The notes beneath the pieces were generated by a model that had not been told where the DNA came from, made no database searches, and was given only the letters and a program-made list of their open reading frames with translations. 8,352 bases of DNA from contig VBGE01000036.1 of assembly GCA_005880345.1 (NCBI GenBank), positions 1 through 8,352 on the forward strand, given 5' to 3'. The DNA comes from Chloroflexota bacterium. GTDB taxonomy: Bacteria; Chloroflexota; Dormibacteria; Dormibacterales; Dormibacteraceae. Below are positions 1 to 5,601 of this stretch, one piece after another; position 1 is the first letter of the stretch; every line of letters starts with the position of its first letter. The position numbers and the translations under genes are program-made.

Positions 1-181
1 AGAGAACCGCCTCACAGTTGAGCCCACGCAGGGAATCGGGCCGCTCGCGGCTGCAAAGCAAGACGACCTCGTCCGTTGATTTCTGGGCGACCAGGGCCCG
101 GGACAGCTCGACGGCGACGGTGAGCATGCCGACTCGCTGTGGCCGCCAGCAAGCGGTGAGATCGACGGCAAACCTGCTCAC
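1..181 (-). CDS. Glycosyltransferase family 4-like protein, N-terminal fragment (cut by window edge)
   Basis: Only the first 60 codons are present; the gene continues past position 1. The reading begins at a GTG at 181-179 and opens with VSRFAVDLTACWRPQRVG, followed by a helix-like stretch MLTVAVELSRALVAQ and then VVLLCSRERP. This is the usual start of a GT-B glycosyltransferase: a short beta strand ending in a VDLTA-type motif, a glycine loop, a long helix, then a second strand. Members of the family transfer a sugar from a nucleotide-activated donor in cell-envelope or exopolysaccharide synthesis. An in-frame TAG lies immediately upstream of the GTG (184-182), so no earlier start is possible. 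There is no strong Shine-Dalgarno; AGGTG overlaps the start and the message could be leaderless. It is separated from the kinase operon by 328 bp and is probably a separate unit. The family is inferred from the N-terminus only; donor and acceptor cannot be told. Confidence 0.6.
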   Translation of the reverse strand, partial: MSRFAVDLTACWRPQRVGMLTVAVELSRALVAQKSTDEVVLLCSRERPDSLRGLNCEAVL

Positions 182-315
182 CTAATGAATGTAAAGGGCC
201 CGGCAAAGTCGCCGCGCGCAGCCAACCGGCCGGCGGTAAGATGGGCCTTGATCAGGTTAACCCTCCCTCCTTTCTGAAGGTCCTCTGCCCCCCGGTGGAG
301 GGCCTTCTCTCGCGT

Positions 316-346
316 ATGAGAGGAAACCCAGATGGTTTCCTCTCAT
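316..346. repeat. Perfect 13-bp inverted repeat (stem-loop)
   Basis: The left arm ATGAGAGGAAACC (316-328) is the exact reverse complement of GGTTTCCTCTCAT (334-346), with a five-base loop CAGAT. It is flanked at once by a second hairpin (349-370), in which GGTCGC and GCGACC pair around TTC. A perfect 13-bp arm in noncoding DNA is unlikely by chance and suggests a mobile or repetitive palindrome, an RNA hairpin, or a protein-binding palindrome. No poly-T follows on either strand, so a classical intrinsic terminator is not supported. Confidence 0.7.
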
Positions 347-455
347 CGCCCGGGTCGCTTCGCGACCGGGGCTGCTCTCCTTCCGGTATACGGTTGGGAC
401 TTGTCTTAGTAGCCACTCGGGGCGGCGATTGGCAGTCATCTTGGCGACGCGTGTT

Positions 456-478
456 GCGGCCGGAGCAAGTCCGGCCGC
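456..478 (-). terminator. GC-rich stem-loop just downstream of the Ser/Thr kinase gene
   Basis: GCGGCCGGA (456-464) and TCCGGCCGC (470-478) form a perfect 9-bp stem with loop GCAAG. It lies about 31 bases past the stop codon of the kinase gene on the minus strand, where a terminator would be expected. No U-tract follows in the minus-strand transcript, so if it terminates it does so as a GC-hairpin without poly-U, or it only protects the 3' end. It may also belong to the same repeat cluster as the palindromes at 287-370. Confidence 0.3.
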
Positions 479-509
479 CACTGCGTTGTTGGTTTCTCTT
501 TTAGCCTGT

Positions 510-2204
510 TTAGTTTGTTTCGCTCGCTCGGATGGCGAAGGCGCAGTCGAAGGTGCCTGTCACCGAGCCGCACTCCACCTCTTCGACGTACCAGTCGTTG
601 GCGAGGCCCGCCCACCGCAGGATGGTCTCGATCGATGCCGTCCACACGTGGCATGACTTCACCGTCTTGATCCGGCCCAGCGCGAACATGTTGGAGAAGT
701 TGACGAGCCAGAACTGATGCTCATCTACCTGCAGCCACGCATGTGTGTGCTCTCCGCGCACGTTGTCCATCGCCTCCGTGAAACCCTTGACGACGCCCGC
801 CAGCTTGCGCTGCCGTCCCGGCACGAACCTTCGCGCGCCGCCGAGGCCGTGCTTGCTGTCAGCGAGCCAGCGCTCGGTCGCGCGACGTCCCCACGCGCGG
901 ATCATGTCCTCCGACTCGGGACCGTAGATCGTCTCGAAAGCCTCATTGAGCCGGCTCAACGATTCGACCGGCGACGAGAGCTGCTCGTCGTGCGGCGCGT
1001 CCTGCTCGATGTACTGCACGAGTCCGGCGGCGTAAGCCACCTCCGGCCAGCGGTCGCCGGTGACGTCGCGCGCGACGTGGACGAAGTTGCTGAAGTGTGA
1101 GTTGAGGATGAAACGTCCGCGCGCTCTCGCGGGCCGCACGCCCATGAGCTCGAGGGTCCGGATCGTCGAGCCGGGGCCGGCGGTCGGCGTCGGGATCGGA
1201 GAGCCGTGGATGATCGCCTGCGGCGACGCGGGTGCTGCTGCGGCGACGATCTTCATCGACGTCGTGTCGGGCCCGGGTCCGTTCGACGCGGTCGCCTGGC
1301 GAGGCAGCACCGCCACCCCGCCCGCAGGAGTGGCCGCCGCGGCCAGCGGCGAGACGGCAGCCACGCCGGGCGGCGACGTTCGCCGCTGCGGCAGGCGGGC
1401 CATCTGGGCCAGGAGCTCGCGCACCGTCTGCGGCCGCTGGCCGGGGTCCTTGGCCAGCACCTTCTGCAGCAGCGCATCCAGCTCGTCGGGCAGGTTGGGG
1501 TTGATCTTGACCGCCGAAGGAATCGGGGTGTTGACCGTCGCGTAAGCCACCTCCATCCGGTTGGAGCCGACGAAGGGCAGGCGGCCGGTCAGCATCTCGA
1601 AGGTCAACACTCCCATCGCGTAGACGTCGGCGCGCTTGTCCACGTCGTGGCCCATGACCTGCTCAGGCGCCATGTAGCCGGGTGTGCCGATCGCGAGCCC
1701 GATCGTGGTCAGGTGCGTCGGCTGGCCGGCCCCACGCGCCAGGCCGAAGTCGGCAAGCATCGCCCGGCCGTCGGTGTGGATCAAAACGTTGGTCGGCTTC
1801 AGGTCGCGGTGCACGATCCCGGCGTCGTGCGCGTGCTGCAGCCCATCGCCGATCTCCCGCAGGTAGCGCCACGCGGTGAGCGCGTCGAGCGGACCGCGGT
1901 TCAGGACGTCGCGAAGCGTGCCTCCGCGAATGAGGGGCATGGTGAGAAACGTGTTGCCGTCCATGACCTCGAAGTCGTAGATCGGCAGGATGTTGGGATG
2001 GTCGAGCTTGGCCAGGGTCTTGGCCTCCGTCTCGAAGCGTTTGACGAAGCCCTCGTCCTGGAACAGCTCGGACGACAGCGCCTTCAAAGCGATCTCGCGG
2101 CCGAGCGGCTGCTGGACGGCGCGGTAGACGACGGCCATGCCGCCCCCGCCCAGGCGCTCGACGATCTCGTATTGGCCGAGCCTGGTGCCGGTCAGGTCCT
2201 TCAT
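510..2204 (-). CDS. Soluble Hanks-type Ser/Thr protein kinase with C-terminal V4R-like sensor domain
   Basis: A 564-residue protein. Residues about 12-270 are a complete eukaryotic-like kinase: glycine loop LGGGGMAVVY (18-27), catalytic Lys41 (ALKAL), helix-C Glu60, catalytic loop HRDLKPTN (132-139), DFG at 152-154, a Thr-rich activation segment and APE (179-181). It should phosphorylate proteins on Ser/Thr using ATP. Residues about 270-345 are a Pro/Ala-rich linker with no membrane segment and no PASTA repeats, so it is cytosolic, unlike PknB. Residues about 365-564 resemble the V4R (4-vinyl-reductase-like) small-molecule-binding fold: a LNEAFETIYGP block (419-429), a helix with AWGRRATERWL (437-447), and the C-terminal signature VECGSVTGTFDCAF (543-556) with Cys545, Gly550 and Cys554; Cys518 is also present. 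From memory of the family, an upstream CxxC is absent here. The ATG overlaps the stop of the preceding response regulator gene as ATGA, with no Shine-Dalgarno of its own, implying translational coupling. The kinase call is certain; V4R is a motif-based inference. Confidence 0.95.
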   Translation of the reverse strand: MKDLTGTRLGQYEIVERLGGGGMAVVYRAVQQPLGREIALKALSSELFQDEGFVKRFETEAKTLAKLDHPNILPIYDFEVMDGNTFLTMPLIRGGTLRDVLNRGPLDALTAWRYLREIGDGLQHAHDAGIVHRDLKPTNVLIHTDGRAMLADFGLARGAGQPTHLTTIGLAIGTPGYMAPEQVMGHDVDKRADVYAMGVLTFEMLTGRLPFVGSNRMEVAYATVNTPIPSAVKINPNLPDELDALLQKVLAKDPGQRPQTVRELLAQMARLPQRRTSPPGVAAVSPLAAAATPAGGVAVLPRQATASNGPGPDTTSMKIVAAAAPASPQAIIHGSPIPTPTAGPGSTIRTLELMGVRPARARGRFILNSHFSNFVHVARDVTGDRWPEVAYAAGLVQYIEQDAPHDEQLSSPVESLSRLNEAFETIYGPESEDMIRAWGRRATERWLADSKHGLGGARRFVPGRQRKLAGVVKGFTEAMDNVRGEHTHAWLQVDEHQFWLVNFSNMFALGRIKTVKSCHVWTASIETILRWAGLANDWYVEEVECGSVTGTFDCAFAIRASETN

Positions 2205-2593
2205 TTCGCGGTCGCCAGGGCCTGGACGATCGAGATCAGGTCAGCCAGGCGGAACGGCTTGCTCAATACGTTGTCGGCTCCGGCCGCGAGGAACCGCTCG
2301 CGGTCGCTGGCCATCGAGTGGGCGCTGGCGATGACGATCGGCATGCCCGGCACCTCGGTCTTGATGCGGCGCATCGCCTCGAGCCCGTCGATGCCCGGCA
2401 TCGCAACGTCCATGAGGATCATCGCCGGCTTCTGGCCGAGGGCGATGTCGACGGCCTGCAGCCCATCGGCGGCGATCAGCACCGCGTACCCTGCCTTCTC
2501 GAGCACGCGCTTGCACAGACGCTGCGCGACCTCGTTGTCGTCCGCGACCAGGACCGTGAACGGACGGGGTGTCGTGCCATTCGGATCAGCCAT
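2201..2593 (-). CDS. Single-domain response regulator (receiver only)
   Basis: A 130-residue protein made of one receiver domain and nothing else. Acidic pair Asp18-Asp19 (VLVADDNE), phospho-acceptor Asp62 (ILMDVAMPGIDG), Ser90 at the switch Thr/Ser position (IVIASAHS) and Lys112 (LSKPF) are all present, so it should accept phosphate from a histidine kinase. With no output domain it must act by protein contact, as DivK/CheY/SpoIIF-type receivers do. I chose the ATG at 2593: the frame stays open to 2731, but that extension is an out-of-frame reading of the upstream kinase gene and has no receiver character. The start overlaps the histidine kinase end by 8 nt and the stop overlaps the Ser/Thr kinase start by 4 nt (ATGA), so all three are probably co-translated. 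The likely donor is the upstream kinase; the downstream Ser/Thr kinase is a candidate partner, by inference. Confidence 0.95.
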   Translation of the reverse strand: MADPNGTTPRPFTVLVADDNEVAQRLCKRVLEKAGYAVLIAADGLQAVDIALGQKPAMILMDVAMPGIDGLEAMRRIKTEVPGMPIVIASAHSMASDRERFLAAGADNVLSKPFRLADLISIVQALATAK

Positions 2594-4901
2594 GCCGGAG
2601 CTGCATGGCATTGGCGTCCTCGGGCGCCAGCGGGATCGTGAAGTGGAATGACGAGCCGTGGCCGACGGCGCTCTCCACCCAGATCTTGCCTCCATGCATC
2701 TCCACGATCTGCTTAACGATCGTGAGGCCAAGGCCAGTCCCGGGAATCGACTGCGCCGCGCCGCTGCGCACGCGCCGGAAGCGCTCGAACACGTGGCCGA
2801 TCTCCTCGGCCGGGATGCCGATGCCGGTGTCGGTCACGCTCACCAGGGCGTAGCGGCCATCGACGCGACTCGACATGGTGACCATGCCGCCTTCCGGCGA
2901 GTACTTGACGGCGTTGTTGACCAGGTTGCTGACCACCTGGATCAGCCGGTCGCGATCGCCCGCCACGATAGGCAGGCGGGGGTCGAAGTCGGACTTGAAC
3001 TCGACCGAGGCGGCCGAGGGCACCGCGCGGGAGACGGCCTCGGCCAGCACGTCGTTGATGTCCACGTCGGAAGTCCGCATCGCCATGCGGCCGGACTCCA
3101 TCCGATCGAGGTCGAGCATGTCTCCGATCAGGCGGTTCACACGGTCCGCGTCGTTGAATATGTAGCCGCCGTAAGCCCGCACCTCGTCGGCCTCCAGGCC
3201 GCCGTCGCGGATGAGCTCGCTGAATCCCTGGATGCCCGTCAGCGCCGTCCGGAACTCGTGGCTCACGATGCTCAGGAACTCGCTCTTGGTCCGATCGAGC
3301 TTCTCCAGATTGGCGTTCGCGTCGCGCTGCGACTCCAGAGCCTCGGCCAGCCTGTCCGATGTCTCACGGACGGCGGTCACGTCCTCGACCAGGACCAGCA
3401 CATGCTCCGGCCGTCCGCTCTGGTCGGGGATCGGGGTCGCGGTGAGCTGGAGCCACAGCCAGGTGCCCGCCCCGGTCGCCGCCCGAACCTGGATGCTGCC
3501 GCCATCCGAAACGCCGGCGAGGAACGAAGGCTTGTGGCTGCGCGCGGCCGCCTGGTCATACGCGCGCAGGAGGTCGGGCCACGCGCTCGCGCGCATCCTG
3601 GCCTCGTCGTGGTCGAGCATGTGCAGGAGTGCCGGATTCGCCTCCAGCATCTCGCCGTCGCTGCTGATGCGTGCGATGCCGATGGGTGAGCGTTCGTAGA
3701 TCGCGCGGTGATCGGCCTCGCTGCGCCGCAGGGCCTGGGTGGTCTCCGACCGCCGGATGAACTGGCCGATCTCGACCCCGGCGTTGGCGAGCATCGTGAC
3801 CTCGTCGTCGGCCGGCGTGCGCGCCCGGTCGGAGATGAGCTCGATGACGCCGATCACCTCGCCTGAATCGAGAATCGGGAATGCGACCGACTCCTCCTCG
3901 GCCGCCAGCACGCCCGACTGCCAGACACGTCCGACGAGACCCGCGCCACTCCTCACGGTGGCCGTGCTCACGGCGTTCGGGTTCGATGCGCACCGTGCGC
4001 GCATCGCCTGCCGGTCGGGCTCGAGGGTCCACTGGCGCGCAGCGTCCCAGTCGAGGTAGCCGCAAAGGGCCGCGAGCAGCTGCGGCATCGCCGCCTCGAC
4101 GCCGCCGGCGGCGAGGATCACCTGACGCATGGCGGCCGCGCAATCGCGAAGAGCGTCGCTTCGCTTGCGCGCCGAGATGTCCACCACCTGGACCAGCAGG
4201 CACCCATCGCCTGCGGCGGCCCCAGGCAGCCGCGCCACGAGGAGATCCACCGGTAGCTTCCCGCCGTTCGGCCTCGCCAGGTCGAGCTCAGCCGACCAAC
4301 GCAGGACGTCGCCGCTGCGCAGCAGGTTGAGCCCGTCCTCGAGGTCCGAGCGTTCCGTTTCGCGAGCCAGCTCCGAGAGCGTCACCTGTAGAGCTGCATC
4401 CCGGCCGCGCCCGAGCATGGCGGCCAGCCTGTCGTTGACCTGGATCCATGAACCGTCCAGCTCGGCGAGACCCAGCCCGACGTCGACCGACTCGAGCGTG
4501 GCGCGGAGGCGGCGCTCGCTGGCGACCAGGCCGTCGAGCCGCCGCTGCTCGGCCGATGCCGCGTTGCGCATGTGCCTGGTCAGCTCGGTCATCGTGATGG
4601 CGACGGCGACCAGCACACCCGCAAGCAGCACCGCGGGGGCCACCTCCGACGCATCACCCGTAGCGATCGGCCGGACGAGCACCGCCATCGCCGCGACCGC
4701 CGCGACCGCGATCGACTCCGCGCGGTTCTGCTGAAGGGCGACGACGAGCACCACGGCGAGGTAGAGGGGAAACGCGACGACGGACTGCGCGTCGGCCAGG
4801 GCCTGCACGGCGAAGATCGCGGCGAGGGCGGCGAAAGGCGTGCCACGGCGCACCAGGAGGCGTGTCCATGAAGCTGACCCCGGACCGACCCCTGATGACA
4901 C
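2586..4901 (-). CDS. Membrane-bound PAS-GAF-PAS sensor histidine kinase
   Basis: 771 residues from the chosen GTG at 4901. Order: about four hydrophobic segments (21-105), a short helix, PAS (about 133-244), GAF (about 251-384), PAS (about 388-516), a coiled segment, HisKA with phospho-His548 in VSHEFRTALTG, and HATPase_c with N-box SNLVNNAVKYS (Asn662/663), DTGIGI (Asp691) and GTGLGL (about 721-726). It should autophosphorylate and pass phosphate to the receiver encoded next. The H-box has Ala where Pro is usual (RTAL for RTPL). The frame is open to a GTG at 5048, but the 49 extra codons use unlike-neighbour codons (TTA, TCA, ACT, ATT) and look noncoding. GTG 4901 has GAGG on the minus strand (4913-4910) eight bases upstream; GTG 4853 is a weaker alternative without a Shine-Dalgarno. 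It is first in the operon and transcribed divergently from the hybrid kinase. Signal unknown. Confidence 0.95.
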   Translation of the reverse strand: MSSGVGPGSASWTRLLVRRGTPFAALAAIFAVQALADAQSVVAFPLYLAVVLVVALQQNRAESIAVAAVAAMAVLVRPIATGDASEVAPAVLLAGVLVAVAITMTELTRHMRNAASAEQRRLDGLVASERRLRATLESVDVGLGLAELDGSWIQVNDRLAAMLGRGRDAALQVTLSELARETERSDLEDGLNLLRSGDVLRWSAELDLARPNGGKLPVDLLVARLPGAAAGDGCLLVQVVDISARKRSDALRDCAAAMRQVILAAGGVEAAMPQLLAALCGYLDWDAARQWTLEPDRQAMRARCASNPNAVSTATVRSGAGLVGRVWQSGVLAAEEESVAFPILDSGEVIGVIELISDRARTPADDEVTMLANAGVEIGQFIRRSETTQALRRSEADHRAIYERSPIGIARISSDGEMLEANPALLHMLDHDEARMRASAWPDLLRAYDQAAARSHKPSFLAGVSDGGSIQVRAATGAGTWLWLQLTATPIPDQSGRPEHVLVLVEDVTAVRETSDRLAEALESQRDANANLEKLDRTKSEFLSIVSHEFRTALTGIQGFSELIRDGGLEADEVRAYGGYIFNDADRVNRLIGDMLDLDRMESGRMAMRTSDVDINDVLAEAVSRAVPSAASVEFKSDFDPRLPIVAGDRDRLIQVVSNLVNNAVKYSPEGGMVTMSSRVDGRYALVSVTDTGIGIPAEEIGHVFERFRRVRSGAAQSIPGTGLGLTIVKQIVEMHGGKIWVESAVGHGSSFHFTIPLAPEDANAMQLRHG

Positions 4902-4909
4902 CCCTGATG
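4888..4909. repeat. Two 10-bp direct repeats, 12-bp period, at the histidine kinase start
   Basis: ACCCCTGATG occurs at 4888-4897 and again, identically, at 4900-4909, with AC between. On the minus strand this reads CATCAGGGGT twice and the chosen GTG start (4901-4899) lies between the copies. Tandem sites one helical turn apart beside a divergent promoter region are typical of operators, but the copies may simply be coding (they give SGV/SGV in the kinase N-terminus). Function is unproven. Confidence 0.45.
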
Positions 4910-5067
4910 CCTCGCCCCCCCTGGCGGGTTGGAAGGTGCGCAGGGCACAAATAGTAAGGAGCAACCACGCGGCTTCAGCCGTCTTAGCGCAGGCGATCGA
5001 AAGTTGCCTTAAGCTTCCCGCCGCGGCGCCTTTGAACCATCCCAGCACTCCACTTCAGCCAGAAGGA
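4902..5067. promoter_or_regulatory. Divergent promoter region between the two histidine kinase genes
   Basis: This 166-bp gap lies between the minus-strand operon and the plus-strand hybrid kinase, and it must drive both unless longer starts are used. On the plus strand TTGGAA (4929-4934) and TAGTAA (4952-4957) are 17 bases apart, a weak sigma-70-like pair. On the minus strand TTACTATTTG around 4949-4958 is AT-rich in otherwise GC-rich DNA and could hold a -10. Neither match is strong. The local AT enrichment and poor codon character support a noncoding reading of the interval. Confidence 0.4.
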
Positions 5068-5601
5068 TTGAGCCGCCGCGTCTATCCCTTCCTCGGCCTG
5101 GCCATCGTCGGCCTGGTCAGCCTCCACGGGTTCGCCGCCGTCACCACCTCCCTTGCCCTGGCCGGGGCGATGGCGGTTGGCGTCGCCCTGGTCCTGATCC
5201 CGCTGGCCCAGATCGACACGCCCGCGCGCAACGGCTTCATCACCGCCACCCCGGTGGTGGGCGGATTCACCCTCGCGCTCTACCCGCTGTGGGCGGACGG
5301 GACCGCCTTCGGCGTGGTCGCCTCCGTGATCATCACGCTGCTGGGCAGCATCCTGGTCCTGCTGCCGTGGGAGCGCATCCCTCGGTATCTCCACGCCGTC
5401 TCGCCGATCGGCGGCCTCGCCGTGGCTTTCGCCCTGGAGATCCAGTTCGGGCTCAGCATCGTTCGCTCGTTTCCGTTTGTCCTGCTGCCCCTGATCTTCC
5501 TGGCGCTGTACTACACGACCGTCGAGTTCGCGGTCGGCGCGGTGCTTGCGGTGGCGGACCTGGTCCTCGTCACGTTCGTCAGCCCAGCCTCTCGAACGTA
5601 A
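5068..5601 (+). CDS. Polytopic membrane sensor module, probably the N-terminus of the hybrid histidine kinase, separated by a frameshift
   Basis: 177 residues from a TTG at 5068, starting LSRRVYPFLGLAIVGLVSLH. Hydrophobic segments fall near residues 6-26, 28-47, 58-76, 80-99, 110-124, 134-149 and 153-171, so it has about six or seven membrane spans with short loops, similar to MASE-type or 7TM sensor modules of hybrid kinases. There is no catalytic domain. AGAAGGA precedes the TTG but with almost no spacing, so the start is tentative; a GTG at 4936 would add codons of noncoding character. The frame ends at TAA 5599-5601 right after the last span, just where the kinase coding (one base out of phase) takes over. 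Dropping one C from CCC at 5583-5585 fuses the two as VTFVSQPLERNRG and gives one protein of about 717 residues. I read it as the 5' part of a frameshifted gene, or a separate membrane partner if the shift is real and tolerated. No specific family is recognised. Confidence 0.7.
   Translation: MSRRVYPFLGLAIVGLVSLHGFAAVTTSLALAGAMAVGVALVLIPLAQIDTPARNGFITATPVVGGFTLALYPLWADGTAFGVVASVIITLLGSILVLLPWERIPRYLHAVSPIGGLAVAFALEIQFGLSIVRSFPFVLLPLIFLALYYTTVEFAVGAVLAVADLVLVTFVSPASRT

Larger units (their letters stand above)
182..509. other. Gene-free interval with clustered stem-loops
   Basis: These 328 bases separate the end of the Ser/Thr kinase gene from the start of the glycosyltransferase, both on the minus strand. 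I see no convincing gene. A minus-strand open frame of about 74 codons (257-481) exists but has no ribosome site and its translation follows the palindromes. Four stem-loops occur: 287-303 (6 of 7 pairs), 316-346 (13 perfect pairs), 349-370 (about 9 pairs around a TTC loop, with one bulged base) and 456-478 (9 perfect pairs). None is followed by a clear T-run on either strand. A purine-rich AAGGAGGGAGG on the minus strand near 262-273 has no start codon at a usable distance. The stretch looks like a repetitive extragenic element or a termination region, and it should also hold the glycosyltransferase promoter, which I cannot place. Confidence 0.6.

Noticed and set aside
12..206. 64-codon minus-strand frame at the left edge starting at an upstream ATG
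   Set aside because: Another minus-strand frame over the same bases gives a recognisable glycosyltransferase N-terminus; this one is Arg/His-rich and shows no fold.
257..481. 74-codon minus-strand frame in the intergenic region
   Set aside because: It has no ribosome site, no recognisable domain, and it is built around the palindromes; more likely a translated repeat than a gene.
1206..2651. 481-codon plus-strand open frame antisense to the Ser/Thr kinase and receiver
   Set aside because: It is Arg/His/Gly-rich with no domain, and mirrors high-GC coding on the minus strand, where every kinase motif is intact.
2594..2731. N-terminal extension of the response regulator
   Set aside because: These 46 codons are out-of-frame reading of the histidine kinase ATPase domain; the receiver fold begins right after the ATG at 2593.
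2658..3689. 343-codon plus-strand open frame inside the histidine kinase gene
   Set aside because: Its composition is that of an antisense shadow; the minus strand encodes intact PAS, HisKA and HATPase motifs.
5580..5589. Tandem CAGCC duplication as the cause of the frameshift
   Set aside because: Removing one five-base copy does not restore the frame; a one-base change does.
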